Below are positions 1 to 8,465 of a DNA stretch of 63,418 nt, piece after piece (positions within the stretch are counted from its first letter, which is position 1; each line of letters starts with the position of its first letter). Under the pieces are notes generated by a model, which saw nothing but the letters and a program-made list of their open reading frames with translations, was not told where the DNA came from and made no database searches. The translations under genes and the position numbers were made by a program. This DNA is from an uncultured Bacteroidales bacterium (GTDB lineage Bacteria; Bacteroidota; Bacteroidia; Bacteroidales; Muribaculaceae). Where the stretch lies: assembly GCA_902777835.1 (NCBI GenBank), contig CACYVC010000026.1, positions 1 to 63,418 on the forward strand. Direction: 5' to 3'.

Positions 1-207
1 GAACACAACTTTGTTCTCATTGCTAAGGACATTGATGAGTGTGTCGTTGGCGTTGTAAAAACTGGCTTCCAGATCATTCACATGTACCCATGCCTGCTCG
101 ATGTCGCACTCGGCATTAAGAGGCTCTTCCTTAAAGCACGATGTGTTAATCGCTGCCAGAATCATAACAGCCACAACTACAAGTGTTTTATCGTTGAAGA
201 ATATCAT
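1..207 (-). CDS. Lipoprotein, 5' part only (possibly PCMD family)
   Basis: The reading frame starts with an ATG at 207 and stays open for 69 codons to the window edge, so the C-terminal part is missing. Residues 1-20 form a lipoprotein signal peptide: a short N-region, a hydrophobic run (VVVAVMILAA) and the lipobox INTSC, with Cys20 as lipidation site. This predicts an outer-membrane lipoprotein. The mature start (FKEEPLNAECDIEQAW) resembles, from memory, Bacteroidetes proteins with a putative carbohydrate-metabolism (PCMD) domain, but too little is present to be sure. A sigma-ABfr -7 box lies about 40 bp upstream, and the gene diverges from the dehydratase gene at 441. Confidence 0.6.
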   Translation of the reverse strand, partial: MIFFNDKTLVVVAVMILAAINTSCFKEEPLNAECDIEQAWVHVNDLEASFYNANDTLINVLSNENKVVF

Positions 208-247
208 TTCAAATATTTCGTTTTTTAATAAATTTCAATTCAAGCTG

Positions 248-255
248 CAAAGGTA
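248..255 (-). promoter_or_regulatory. Sigma-ABfr -7 box upstream of the lipoprotein gene
   Basis: On the minus strand this reads TACCTTTG, an exact TAnnTTTG match, about 40 bp before the ATG at 207. I see no good -33 TTTG at the usual distance. Confidence 0.5.
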
Positions 256-337
256 GTGTTTTTTCTTGAATTATGCTCTAATTAATATTAAAATATTATA
301 TATAAAAGAAAAATTATGTTTTTAAGTAGAAATGTTG

Positions 338-367
338 TTTGTTTATAAAATAAAAATAGTATATTTG
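338..367 (+). promoter_or_regulatory. Sigma-ABfr promoter of the CapD-like gene
   Basis: TTTG (338-341) and TATATTTG (360-367) are separated by 18 bp, close to the Bacteroidetes consensus. The predicted leader to the ATG at 441 is about 70 nt. Confidence 0.65.
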
Positions 368-440
368 CGACACTTTTTCAAGAGCGCCAGTTTTTGTTGC
401 ATAACGAAAACAGAGTGACTATGTTTTAGCCTATTCGATT

Positions 441-2444
441 ATGTTAGATAAATTAATAAGACAGTTATTTGAACTGAAATGGTTTAAGAATCTGAAAACC
501 AACACGGTTCCGCGATGGATTATACTTCTTATTGACATGTTGCTGGTAACATGCAGTATTGGCATTTACTATTTGTCGAGTCTTAACCATCAAGCGATAG
601 ACACCTTGGTGATTTTACGTAATCTGATAATTGTAGTTGCTGTCTATGGATTAGTGACTTATTTTTCAAAGAGTTATACTTGTATAATCCGACTATCGGT
701 AATTGAGGACTTGTACCGAGAGTTTGTTGTTGTGTTCATGTCAACAATCATTTTGATATTAATCAATATGATATGGTCTGCTATCACCAATAACGTGCTC
801 TTCAGCTATTGGGGTGTAGTTTATGTTGGAGTGCTAGCGTTTGCACTGCTCACTATTGAGCGCTTGGTTATCAAGTATATGTATGCCCGCATGACGGTTA
901 CCGAGAGCAATCGTCGCAAGGTGCTGGTGCTTGGCACATCGCTCGACTCGCTAATCCTTGCCAACGCACTCAAGAACGAGATTGGCGGTAAATATGAGCC
1001 TGTGGGACTGCTCAGCATAAAGAAGGGCAAGGACAAAGACGAAATCAACGGCTTCAGAGTGTATAAATACAATGACGACGATGTTGCAAATATATTTGTT
1101 GGTGGTGGCATACATGCTCTGATATTTGACTCTTCGGCTATCAAATTGATGCGCAACGGCTTTGCCGATAAGTTTATAGAGAACAATATCGCATTGTTGG
1201 CGATTAACAAGGTGGAGGAGTTTGAGATCGATGATGAACGCGATGGCTCTAACATATCTACCTACATCAAGGAGGTTCAGATTGAGGACTTGCTGGGGCG
1301 TGATCCCATTATTCTGAACAATACTCTAGTGCGCTCGCACATCAAGGACTCGGTGGTGCTCATCACCGGCGCATGTGGTTCAATTGGTAGTGAGATAGTG
1401 CGCCAGGTGGCAAGCTACAAAGCAAAACAAATTGTGCTTGTTGACCAGGCCGAGACACCAATGCACGACTTGAGCCTTGAGATGAAGAAGTCGTTCCCCG
1501 ATGCCAACGTGGTGCTATTTATGGGCGACGTGCAAAACCATGCCCGCATGGAGGAGGCTTTCAAGCAGTATCAACCTAAATATGTATTCCACGCTGCCGC
1601 CTACAAGCATGTGCCAATGATGGAGCTTAATCCTACCGAGGCTGTGATCACCAACGTGGAAGGCACCAAGAACATTGCCGACTTGGCTCTGAAATATGGC
1701 GTTTATAAGTTTGTGATGGTATCTACCGATAAGGCGGTGAACCCCAGCAACATTATGGGTTGTACAAAGCGCCTTGCCGAGATTTACTGCCAGTCGCTCT
1801 TCTTCGATGCTCAGAAGATGGGCAAGAACACCCAGTTCATCACCACTCGCTTTGGTAATGTGCTGGGCAGCAATGGCTCTGTAATTCCGCTGTTTCGCAA
1901 GCAGATAGAGAGCGGTGGCCCTGTGACTGTGACTCACCGTGATATCATCCGCTACTTCATGACTATTCCCGAGGCTTGTTCGCTCGTGCTTGAGGCAGGA
2001 TGCATGGGTCATGGCGGCGAGATTTATATCTTCGATATGGGCCAACCAGTGCGCATCTATGACCTTGCGACTCGCATGATATCGCTTGCTGGTCTGCGTC
2101 CACACATCGACATCCAAATTGAGGAGATAGGTCTTCGTCCTGGTGAGAAACTCTATGAGGAACTTCTCAACGACAAGGAGAACACCATCAAGACCGACAA
2201 CGAGAAGATTATGATTGCGCGTGTACGTAAGTACGACTACCTCGATGTGTGCAACAATGTTGACAATATCATTGAGCTCGCCCAGAGCGGTAACATCCAC
2301 GACATGGTTAAGGGCATGAAGCAGTTTGTGCCCGAGTACAAGAGCATGCACAGCGAGTATGAGAACATTGACCACGAAATAGAGCAAGGCGATAAAAGAG
2401 ACGACAACTACTACTTTAACCCAACTGCTCCAGTAGGAGAATGA
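441..2444 (+). CDS. Membrane-bound nucleoside-diphosphate-sugar epimerase/dehydratase (CapD/WbpM/FlaA1-like)
   Basis: This 667-residue protein has the layout of long membrane-bound UDP-GlcNAc 4,6-dehydratases: about four N-terminal transmembrane segments (residues 25-150), a first Rossmann domain (VLVLGTS near 160) and a C-terminal short-chain dehydrogenase domain. The NAD(P)-binding motif TGACGSIGSE lies near residues 306-315. STDKAVNPSN followed by MGCTK near residues 427-446 is the family's active-site region, where Met replaces the usual Tyr of YxxxK. Members make 4-keto-6-deoxy sugar nucleotides for capsule, LPS or glycoprotein glycans at the inner membrane. The gene is monocistronic, with its own promoter and a strong terminator, and no other glycan gene lies in the window, so the exact substrate is open. 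Confidence 0.92.
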   Translation: MLDKLIRQLFELKWFKNLKTNTVPRWIILLIDMLLVTCSIGIYYLSSLNHQAIDTLVILRNLIIVVAVYGLVTYFSKSYTCIIRLSVIEDLYREFVVVFMSTIILILINMIWSAITNNVLFSYWGVVYVGVLAFALLTIERLVIKYMYARMTVTESNRRKVLVLGTSLDSLILANALKNEIGGKYEPVGLLSIKKGKDKDEINGFRVYKYNDDDVANIFVGGGIHALIFDSSAIKLMRNGFADKFIENNIALLAINKVEEFEIDDERDGSNISTYIKEVQIEDLLGRDPIILNNTLVRSHIKDSVVLITGACGSIGSEIVRQVASYKAKQIVLVDQAETPMHDLSLEMKKSFPDANVVLFMGDVQNHARMEEAFKQYQPKYVFHAAAYKHVPMMELNPTEAVITNVEGTKNIADLALKYGVYKFVMVSTDKAVNPSNIMGCTKRLAEIYCQSLFFDAQKMGKNTQFITTRFGNVLGSNGSVIPLFRKQIESGGPVTVTHRDIIRYFMTIPEACSLVLEAGCMGHGGEIYIFDMGQPVRIYDLATRMISLAGLRPHIDIQIEEIGLRPGEKLYEELLNDKENTIKTDNEKIMIARVRKYDYLDVCNNVDNIIELAQSGNIHDMVKGMKQFVPEYKSMHSEYENIDHEIEQGDKRDDNYYFNPTAPVGE

Positions 2445-2473
2445 TGCGGTAGGAGTTTAAGGACTATAAAACC

Positions 2474-2515
2474 AAAATCAGCTCAAATAGCATGAATGCC
2501 GTTTGGGCTGATTTT
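2474..2515. terminator. Bidirectional hairpin terminator between convergent genes
   Basis: A 14-bp stem (AAAATCAGCTCAAA against TTTGGGCTGATTTT, one G-T pair) encloses a small inner GCAT/ATGC stem. It is A-rich before and T-rich after, so it can end both the dehydratase transcript and the rlmN transcript. Confidence 0.8.
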
Positions 2516-2587
2516 ATTGTAGGGTTTAGTGTTATGTTAGCTGCTTGCGTGCCAGTTGAATGCTTTGCATTGGCAGAAGTGGCAGTT

Positions 2588-3676
2588 TTATTTGCTGGTT
2601 TTTGCTGCTTTCTTTGATTTCTTGTCGTCTTCTTTTTCAGCATCTTTTACCTTGCCAGCAAGCATACCGCAGGCTGCGCTAATGTCCTCGCCACGACTGC
2701 GGCGAATGGTGCAGGTTATGCCCTTGCCGTTAAGGTAGTCGCGGAAGTAGGCCATGCGCTCGTCGCTCGAGGTGCGCAGCTTGGCGGCACCAGGAATCAT
2801 GTGGTAGCGGATGAGGTTAACGCGCACGTGCTCGTTGGGCAGTATCTCGCGCAGCGCTTCGGCGTGCTTGATGTCGTCGTTGAACCATTGCCACATGATA
2901 TACTCCACCGAGAGACGGCGCTGGTGGGCGAAGTCGTACTTGCCGAGCAGTTCCATCACTTCCTTGATGTGATAAGCATTCTCGATGGGCATCAGTTGGC
3001 TGCGCTCGTCCTCGATGGCATTGTGCACGCTCACAGCGATGTGCACGCTGGTGGTTTCGCATAGCACTTTGAGGGCATTCTTCACACCCACTGTCGAGAC
3101 AGTAATGCGCTTAGGGCTCCATGCCAGACCCCAGTCGGCGGTGAGAATCTCTATGACTTTGAGCACATTGTCAAGGTTATCGAGTGGTTCACCCATGCCC
3201 ATAAACACTACGTTGGTGAGCTCTTGACTCTGAGGAACGCTGAGCACTTGGTTGATGATTTGGTTGGAGGTGAGATTGCCGTGGAAACCTTGGCGGCCAG
3301 TCATGCAGAAGTAGCAATTCATGCGGCAGCCTTTCTGCGACGAGATGCACAGGGTGGCGCGGTCTTCCTCGGGGATGAAGACGCTCTCCACCGCCTTGTC
3401 GCCGCCAGCGTCGAACAGGTATTTAATTGTACCATCCTCGCTCGACTGGGCGCTTTGAGGACCATAAAGACCCACGCAGTACTGTTGCGACAGCAGCTCT
3501 TTGTTGGCATTTGAGATGTTGCGCATTTCGTCAAACGAGTTCACTCGCTTATTGTAAATCCAGTCGGCAAGCTGAGTTGCGACAAATTTGGGCATGCCGA
3601 GTCCGGCAGTTACTTCACGCAGTTCTTGAAGGTTCATGCCAGCGAGTGGCTTAAGTTTCTTGCTCTTGGTTTCCAT
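2588..3676 (-). CDS. rlmN: 23S rRNA (adenine-2503-C2)-methyltransferase RlmN
   Basis: A 362-residue radical-SAM protein of normal RlmN length. The cluster-binding motif is GC-RMN-CYFC with Cys117, Cys121 and Cys124. It is followed by MTGRQGF and by GMGEPLDN, which binds the SAM substrate. A late conserved Cys (in ISAACGML, near 340) fits the methyl-carrying cysteine. The enzyme methylates A2503 of 23S rRNA, and in this family also A37 of some tRNAs. The Lys/Ala-rich last 25 residues are a poorly conserved tail. The gene has its own promoter and converges on the dehydratase gene. Confidence 0.95.
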   Translation of the reverse strand: METKSKKLKPLAGMNLQELREVTAGLGMPKFVATQLADWIYNKRVNSFDEMRNISNANKELLSQQYCVGLYGPQSAQSSEDGTIKYLFDAGGDKAVESVFIPEEDRATLCISSQKGCRMNCYFCMTGRQGFHGNLTSNQIINQVLSVPQSQELTNVVFMGMGEPLDNLDNVLKVIEILTADWGLAWSPKRITVSTVGVKNALKVLCETTSVHIAVSVHNAIEDERSQLMPIENAYHIKEVMELLGKYDFAHQRRLSVEYIMWQWFNDDIKHAEALREILPNEHVRVNLIRYHMIPGAAKLRTSSDERMAYFRDYLNGKGITCTIRRSRGEDISAACGMLAGKVKDAEKEDDKKSKKAAKTSK

Positions 3677-3707
3677 ATCGTTTTTGGTCTAATTTCTAAA
3701 TAATGTG

Positions 3708-3715
3708 CAAAGTTA
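3708..3715 (-). promoter_or_regulatory. Sigma-ABfr -7 box of rlmN
   Basis: The minus strand reads TAACTTTG, 32 bp before the rlmN ATG. No convincing -33 element is visible. Confidence 0.5.
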
Positions 3716-3768
3716 GTCATAATTTTGTGAAATCATGGATTATAACGATTATTTTTGAGAAAATGTAT

Positions 3769-3776
3769 TACCTTTG
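3769..3776 (+). promoter_or_regulatory. Sigma-ABfr -7 box of the esterase gene
   Basis: TACCTTTG lies 29 bp before the ATG at 3806. The nearest TTTG (3754-3757) is too close to serve as a standard -33 element. Confidence 0.5.
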
Positions 3777-3805
3777 TGGTGTATTTCATTTAGTTATTTA
3801 CAGCA

Positions 3806-5143
3806 ATGAAACGATATGGTTTGATTCTTGTGCTGGCGACGCTGATGCTTGGCATAAATGCTGGCGCACATGAGATAATCAAAGGCACACTCAAGAGCAA
3901 GTTGTACTATCCTGGCACTGAGCGCGAAATTCAGGTCTATCTGCCCGATGCCTACGACGGCAAGACACCGGCGTGCCTCTATGTGGGGCTTGACGGTATT
4001 TTGTGCAATGCTCCTAATGTGATGGACAGTCTCATCGCTGTAGGCAAGATGCCAGTGACCATCGGTGTTTTCATTCAGCCAGGAGTGATAAAGGACAAGG
4101 ACGGCAATGTGGTACGTTACAACCGCAGCAACGAGTTTGACATGACAACTCGTACGTTTGTATCCTTCATCGAGAAAGAGGTGCTGCCCTGGGTGGAGAG
4201 CCTCACCACTGCCCGTGGGTTTCCTATTAAGCTCTTGTATCGTGGGGGCGGCGGCATGATTTTCGGTCTGAGCAGTGGTGGCATTGCAGCGTTCGCGGCG
4301 GCTTGGCATCGCCCCGAATTGTTCAGCCGAGTGTTCAGCGGCGTGGGCACCTTTGTTGCGATGCGTGGCGGCAACGACCTCCAGGCTATAGTCCGCAAGA
4401 GCGAACCTCGTCCCTTGCGCATCTTCTTGCAAGACGGCACCAACGATGTGTGGAACCCATTGTTCGGCCACTGGTACGAGGGGAACCGCATGCTCGCCTC
4501 GGCGCTCGACTTCGCTGGCTATGACACCCGCTACGACTGGAGCGATTGCTACCACGGCGTGAAACGCGCCAACGAGATTTTCCCTGAGGTAATGGAATGG
4601 ATGTGGGAAGGTTGGCCTGAGGCGCCCCGCTGCGGCAAGACGCAGAACAACCTGCTCGACACCATGCTGGTTGAGGGTGGCAGAGGCTGGAAACCATGGT
4701 TATGGGTCGTTAAAGAGAATGAGAATGATGTGCCTACTGCTGTCTATCCTGACTCTACGCTGATGGTTAAAGCTCATCCTGGCTCAAATTGCCTGTGGCA
4801 GTACACGATAGACGAAAATGGCAATGAGCAAAATGGGCAACCTTTCTATTGGCTGCACAGCTACGACAACTCGCAACTCGACGTGAAAGCAATGACATTT
4901 GACGGAGCCGGCAATCTATGGGTAGTAACCAAAGATGTTGGCATCCAGATTTGTGACCAGAATGGCCGAGTGAGAGGCATCTTGAAGTTTCCTGGCACTT
5001 TGGATGGAAGCGACATGATGCGCATTGAGATACATAAAGATGGCATTAATTTGTATGACCGTAGAGGCTATATACACACGCGTCAGCTCTATGTCACCCC
5101 TCCCACACCTGGCATCACCCCCAAGAGCCAAGGGCAAGGATAA
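3806..5143 (+). CDS. Secreted esterase-like alpha/beta hydrolase with a C-terminal propeller-like part
   Basis: A 445-residue protein with an N-terminal signal peptide (MKRYGLILVLATLMLGINAG). Residues 25-270 look like a putative-esterase (Fes/esterase D) fold: RYNRSNEF, nucleophile elbow GLSSGG near residue 154, DGTNDVWN near the acid position, and a likely catalytic His in CYHGVKR near 252. The last 160 residues (AMTFDGAGNLWVVTKDVG) resemble one or two blades of an SMP-30/gluconolactonase-type propeller. A full propeller would be longer, so this is either a short or a truncated domain. Inferred role: periplasmic or surface ester cleavage of a carbohydrate or siderophore-like substrate; the true substrate is unknown. 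Confidence 0.75.
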   Translation: MKRYGLILVLATLMLGINAGAHEIIKGTLKSKLYYPGTEREIQVYLPDAYDGKTPACLYVGLDGILCNAPNVMDSLIAVGKMPVTIGVFIQPGVIKDKDGNVVRYNRSNEFDMTTRTFVSFIEKEVLPWVESLTTARGFPIKLLYRGGGGMIFGLSSGGIAAFAAAWHRPELFSRVFSGVGTFVAMRGGNDLQAIVRKSEPRPLRIFLQDGTNDVWNPLFGHWYEGNRMLASALDFAGYDTRYDWSDCYHGVKRANEIFPEVMEWMWEGWPEAPRCGKTQNNLLDTMLVEGGRGWKPWLWVVKENENDVPTAVYPDSTLMVKAHPGSNCLWQYTIDENGNEQNGQPFYWLHSYDNSQLDVKAMTFDGAGNLWVVTKDVGIQICDQNGRVRGILKFPGTLDGSDMMRIEIHKDGINLYDRRGYIHTRQLYVTPPTPGITPKSQGQG

Positions 5144-5148
5144 ATTTA

Positions 5149-5190
5149 TTAAGTGTTAAGTGTTAAGTAGTAAGTTGTAAGTGTTAGGTA
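5149..5190 (+). repeat. 7-bp tandem array, TTAAGTG family (6 units)
   Basis: Units run in strict 7-bp phase: TTAAGTG, TTAAGTG, TTAAGTA, GTAAGTT, GTAAGTG, TTAGGTA. The array starts 5 bp after the stop codon of the esterase gene. Confidence 0.85.
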
Positions 5191-5229
5191 ATATGAGTCC
5201 TTATTATTCCTTACACTCCTTTTGATTAA

Positions 5230-6588
5230 ATGAACAGTCCAGCGCAGCATGCAAAATTTGTGAAGTTGACAACCCAGCCAGTAGGCAGGTTGGTAACTGG
5301 GCTTGCTGTGCCTGCTATGGTGAGCATGCTCGTGACGGGTATCTACAACCTGGTTGACACCTTCTTCGTTGGGCAAATCAACACGCAGAGCGTGGCGGCG
5401 CTGGGCATCGTGTTCTCCTATATGTCGATAGTGCAGAGCATCGCTTTCTTCTTTGGGCAGGGTGCGGGCAACTACATCTCCCGCATGCTCGGCCATGAGG
5501 ACAGCCACAACGCAGGCATCATGGCATCGGTGGGCCTGGTGTCGACATGGCTCACGGGCGCTGTGATTGCGACCATCGGCTTTGTGTTTATGCAGCCAGT
5601 GTTGCGCTTCTTTGGCTCAACCGAAACTATTCTGCCTTACGCTTGCGACTATTTCACATTCATACTGCTGGGCACGCCGTTCATCATGAGCTGTTTCACG
5701 CTCAACAACTTGATGCGTCATCAGGGCAACGCCATGCTCTCGATGCTCGGCATCATGACGGGCGCAGCGCTCAACGTGATTCTCGACCCAATCTTCATCT
5801 TTGGCTTAGGCCTTGGCGTGAAAGGCGCGGGCATGGCAACGGCGCTGTCGCAGGTGGTGAGCTTCACCATCATGCTCATGCTCTCAGGCAAGAGGGGAGG
5901 GGTGCCAATACGTCTCTCGCAGTTCAAACCCACGATGCAGCGTTACCGCGACATAGCGGCAGGAGGTCTGCCATCGCTGGCACGACAGTCGATGATGGGC
6001 ATCGCCGCTCTCATCCTCAACCATGTGGCGGGACTCTATGGCGACTCGGCGATTGCTAGCTTCTCGGTTGTGAGCCGCATCACTATGCTTGCCAGCGCTG
6101 CGATGATAGGTTACGGACAAGGCTTCCAGCCGGTGTGCGGCTTCAATTATGGTGCGGGCAAGTTCGACCGTGTGCGAGCCGCCTTCATCCACAGCTGCAA
6201 AGTCTCGACAATCTACTGCACGGTCCTTGCAGTGGCGGGGTTCATCTTTGCGAGGGAACTAGTGTCGCTCTTTGTCGAGAGCGACCCCGAGGTGAGCCGC
6301 ATAGGCACCGAGGTGCTCCGTTTCCAGTGCCTTTCGTTCCCGCTCACGGGTTTTGTGGTGATGGTGAACATGTACCTGCAGAACATCCGCCGCACCGTGC
6401 CTGCCGTCATCATAGCTATGGCACGACAGGGCATATTCCTTATCCCTGCTCTGTTCTTGGGTAATTGGCTGCTTGGCTTCCTTGGTGTGGAGATCGCCCA
6501 AGCAGTAGCCGACACCGCCTCGTTCCTACTCGCCATCCCCTTAGGCATCAAGACCTTAAACCGAATGGGAAAATCAATTAATGCATAA
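5230..6588 (+). CDS. MATE family efflux transporter
   Basis: A 452-residue, very hydrophobic protein with about twelve transmembrane segments, the usual size for MATE antiporters. The start (LTTQPVGRLVTGLAVPAMVS, then NLVDTFFVGQI) is the family's N-terminal hallmark, and the second half repeats the pattern (GGLPSLARQS, GYGQGFQPVCGFNYGA). Such proteins export drugs or metabolites by Na+ or H+ exchange at the inner membrane. The last codons (INA then TAA) are made of the first unit of the following 7-bp array. Confidence 0.93.
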   Translation: MNSPAQHAKFVKLTTQPVGRLVTGLAVPAMVSMLVTGIYNLVDTFFVGQINTQSVAALGIVFSYMSIVQSIAFFFGQGAGNYISRMLGHEDSHNAGIMASVGLVSTWLTGAVIATIGFVFMQPVLRFFGSTETILPYACDYFTFILLGTPFIMSCFTLNNLMRHQGNAMLSMLGIMTGAALNVILDPIFIFGLGLGVKGAGMATALSQVVSFTIMLMLSGKRGGVPIRLSQFKPTMQRYRDIAAGGLPSLARQSMMGIAALILNHVAGLYGDSAIASFSVVSRITMLASAAMIGYGQGFQPVCGFNYGAGKFDRVRAAFIHSCKVSTIYCTVLAVAGFIFARELVSLFVESDPEVSRIGTEVLRFQCLSFPLTGFVVMVNMYLQNIRRTVPAVIIAMARQGIFLIPALFLGNWLLGFLGVEIAQAVADTASFLLAIPLGIKTLNRMGKSINA

Positions 6589-6656
6589 TGCACAATTCAC
6601 AATGCACAATTCATAATGCACAATTCATAATGCACAATTCATAATGCACAATTCAT
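6580..6656 (+). repeat. 7-bp tandem array, AATGCAC/AATTCAT family (11 units)
   Basis: Eleven consecutive 7-bp units, mostly alternating AATGCAC and AATTCAT. The stop codon of the MATE gene (6586-6588) lies inside the first two units. Confidence 0.9.
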
Positions 6657-6659
6657 AAT

Positions 6660-6701
6660 CTCTCACCTCTCCACTCTCCCCTCTCCCCTCTCCCCTCTAA
6701 C
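6660..6701 (+). repeat. 7-bp tandem array, CTCTCCC family (6 units)
   Basis: CTCTCAC, CTCTCCA, CTCTCCC three times, CTCTAAC. It follows the AATGCAC array almost directly, with the same 7-bp period but an unrelated unit. Confidence 0.85.
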
Positions 6702-6714
6702 CTGGGCTAAACGC

Positions 6715-6758
6715 ATAAAAAGATGGCAAGGATTATTTTCGTCAAATGATCCTTGCCA
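6715..6758 (-). terminator. Inverted repeat, probable minus-strand terminator
   Basis: A perfect 10-bp stem (TGGCAAGGAT, 6724-6733, with its complement 6749-6758) has a 15-nt loop. On the minus strand it is followed by TCTTTTTA, the U-rich tail of an intrinsic terminator. No minus-strand gene ends nearer than lpxH at 7278. Confidence 0.5.
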
Positions 6759-6759
6759 A

Positions 6760-7277
6760 GCATTCAATAGGTAATAATTTGTGTGTAAGGTAATAAAAGA
6801 ATGTTTTGAGGTTTATATAAATTCAAAGTTATGCTTTCAAAGGTAATGCGGCATTAAACGCAGGTTTTTTCATATTTAACGCTGTTGCGTTTATTAGAAA
6901 GTTCCGTTAGTTATGCAATCCAATTGAAAGAAAGCTTGTTACGCCCGCTGTTGCAGCATCTAAATAAAAGATTGTGCAAACGATTGCGGATGCCTCTCCA
7001 AAAAAATCCAGACATGGTTTTCTGGACTGGAAAGTTTCAAAAATTCTTCAATGACCTTTTGTTTTGCGCTGCAAAGTTATGTATAATTTTTGAATATACC
7101 ATACTTTTTCGGAAGAAAAATCTTGGCGCTATCAAAAAGGGTTGTAAATCAAAGCGATACAAAATATGTTATAAAACATATTGACAAGAGGAAGAGAGAA
7201 CAAGAAGCGTGGGCGTTGTTGAAGTATTGCGCTGCACCTGCGGCTTTTGCAAAGCAAGAACCACCAAACCATAAACT
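6760..7277. other. Non-coding stretch between MATE gene and lpxH
   Basis: About 520 bp without a believable gene. Weak open frames on the plus strand have no family features and poor composition. On the minus strand there is a promoter-like TAACTTTG (7072-7079) and, some 65 bp on, a hairpin with a T-tract (7000-7026), which together could define a very short RNA. Nothing else is recognisable. Confidence 0.5.
7000..7026 (-). terminator. Minus-strand intrinsic terminator in the lpxH-MATE gap
   Basis: Read on the minus strand, TCCAGA and TCTGGA form a 6-bp stem followed directly by seven T residues. It could end the lpxH transcript about 250 nt after its stop codon, or a short RNA started at the TAACTTTG box at 7072-7079. 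Confidence 0.55.
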
Positions 7278-8033
7278 CTAACCTTCAAGCTTTGCTTGAG
7301 CTAGGCGCATCTCGTTGCCATCGAAGGTGGCGTAGGTGAACTGGTCGATCCATTCGCCGAGGATAGTCATGGTGCGGTCGCCTTTGAGCATGACTTGACG
7401 TGCCAGATGCACGTGCCCAAACACGTAGTGCTGAACCTCGGGATGCTGGGCGGCATGCTCGTTGCAGAAAGTCTCCAAGCGCTGGCAGCACACCTCTTTG
7501 AGTTTGTCTTCGTAGTCTTGAGGCCGAGTGACGCGGTTTTGCTGCGACCATCCGGTGGCGATGGGGTAGGTCCAGCGGGGATGGATGCTGGCATATAGCC
7601 ACTGGCACACGCGGTTGTAGAAGCACCAGCGAGTGAAGCGGTACATGGGCCTCTGGTATCCCACGTCATCGCCATGCGAGAGCAGGAACTGCTTGCCCAT
7701 AATCTCCATCATAGTGCTGCCTTTAAGCACTTTAAGGCCTATCTCGTTGGTGAGGTAGTCGAAGAGCCACACGTCGTGGTTGCCGGTGAACCAGAAAATC
7801 TTCACGCCAGCATCGGCGAGCTCAGCGAGTTTGCCCAAGAACCTGACATGCCCGCGTGGCACCACATATTTATATTCATACCAATAGTCGAGGATGTCAC
7901 CCAGCAGGTACAGCTCGGCGGCATCGTCTTTAATGCTGTCGAGGAAGGCGACCAGTTGTCCTTCATGCTCACGCTTATTGGTGATGTAGCGTGCTCCCAG
8001 GTGCGCGTCCGATAGGAAATAGGCTTTTTTCAT
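7278..8033 (-). CDS. lpxH: UDP-2,3-diacylglucosamine diphosphatase (LpxH-like metallophosphoesterase)
   Basis: A 251-residue calcineurin-like phosphoesterase with all metal-binding motifs in order: SDAHLG near residue 8, GDILDYW near 46, GNHDVW near 83, SHGDD near 119 and FGHVHL near 205. This set fits the LpxH type, which splits UDP-2,3-diacylglucosamine to lipid X in lipid A synthesis at the inner membrane. It lies downstream of a SufT-like gene on the same strand, separated by about 100 bp that hold a 7-bp array. Confidence 0.85.
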   Translation of the reverse strand: MKKAYFLSDAHLGARYITNKREHEGQLVAFLDSIKDDAAELYLLGDILDYWYEYKYVVPRGHVRFLGKLAELADAGVKIFWFTGNHDVWLFDYLTNEIGLKVLKGSTMMEIMGKQFLLSHGDDVGYQRPMYRFTRWCFYNRVCQWLYASIHPRWTYPIATGWSQQNRVTRPQDYEDKLKEVCCQRLETFCNEHAAQHPEVQHYVFGHVHLARQVMLKGDRTMTILGEWIDQFTYATFDGNEMRLAQAKLEG

Positions 8034-8099
8034 GCTATAAAGAGATTACTAGAAAACAAGATGATAAGAAAACAAGAAAACAAGAGAACGAGAGGACAA

Positions 8100-8134
8100 C
8101 TCTCAACTGTGAACTCTTAACTCTTAACTCCTGC
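8100..8134 (+). repeat. 7-bp tandem array, CTCTTAA/CTGTGAA family (5 units)
   Basis: CTCTCAA, CTGTGAA, CTCTTAA, CTCTTAA, CTCCTGC. It ends 2 bp from the stop codon of the minus-strand SufT-like gene (8137). Just before it (8050-8099) there is an irregular purine-rich repeat of AAAACAAG type. Confidence 0.8.
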
Positions 8135-8136
8135 GA

Positions 8137-8463
8137 TCAATCCATGTCAAAGCCGAGCTCTAGTTTTGCCTCGTCGCTCATCATGCGCACGTCCCATTCG
8201 GGCTCATACACCAGGTTGACGGTGCACGAGTTGATGCCGTCGATGCTCTCCACCTTCTGGCGCACGTCCTCAAAGATGAAATCGGCCATCGGGCAGTTAG
8301 GGGCGGTGAGCGTCATGTCGATTACCACGTTGCCGTCATCCTGAAGGTCAATCTTATAGACCAACCCTAGGCTATAGACGTCAACTGGTATCTCAGGGTC
8401 AAACACCGTCTTGAGCATCATTATGATCTGCTCTTCAAGCTTAAGTTTCTGTTCTTGTTCCAT
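8137..8463 (-). CDS. SufT/MIP18-family (DUF59) iron-sulfur assembly protein
   Basis: A 108-residue protein that is almost entirely one MIP18/DUF59 domain: DPEIPVDVYSLGLVYKI near residues 22-38 and LTAPNCPMAD near 62-71, with the conserved Cys in APNCP. Members help mature Fe-S proteins; this stand-alone form matches SufT-like proteins of Bacteroidetes. No suf genes adjoin. The gene sits between a large 7-bp array (5' side) and another array (3' side). Confidence 0.88.
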   Translation of the reverse strand: MEQEQKLKLEEQIIMMLKTVFDPEIPVDVYSLGLVYKIDLQDDGNVVIDMTLTAPNCPMADFIFEDVRQKVESIDGINSCTVNLVYEPEWDVRMMSDEAKLELGFDMD

Positions 8464-8465
8464 AT

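Noticed and set aside
1515-2387. A 290-residue minus-strand ORF
   Set aside because: Antisense shadow of the dehydratase gene, without family features.
6885-7184. A 99-residue plus-strand ORF between the MATE and lpxH genes
   Set aside because: Low-quality composition, no promoter in phase, crosses a minus-strand terminator hairpin, and no recognisable motif.
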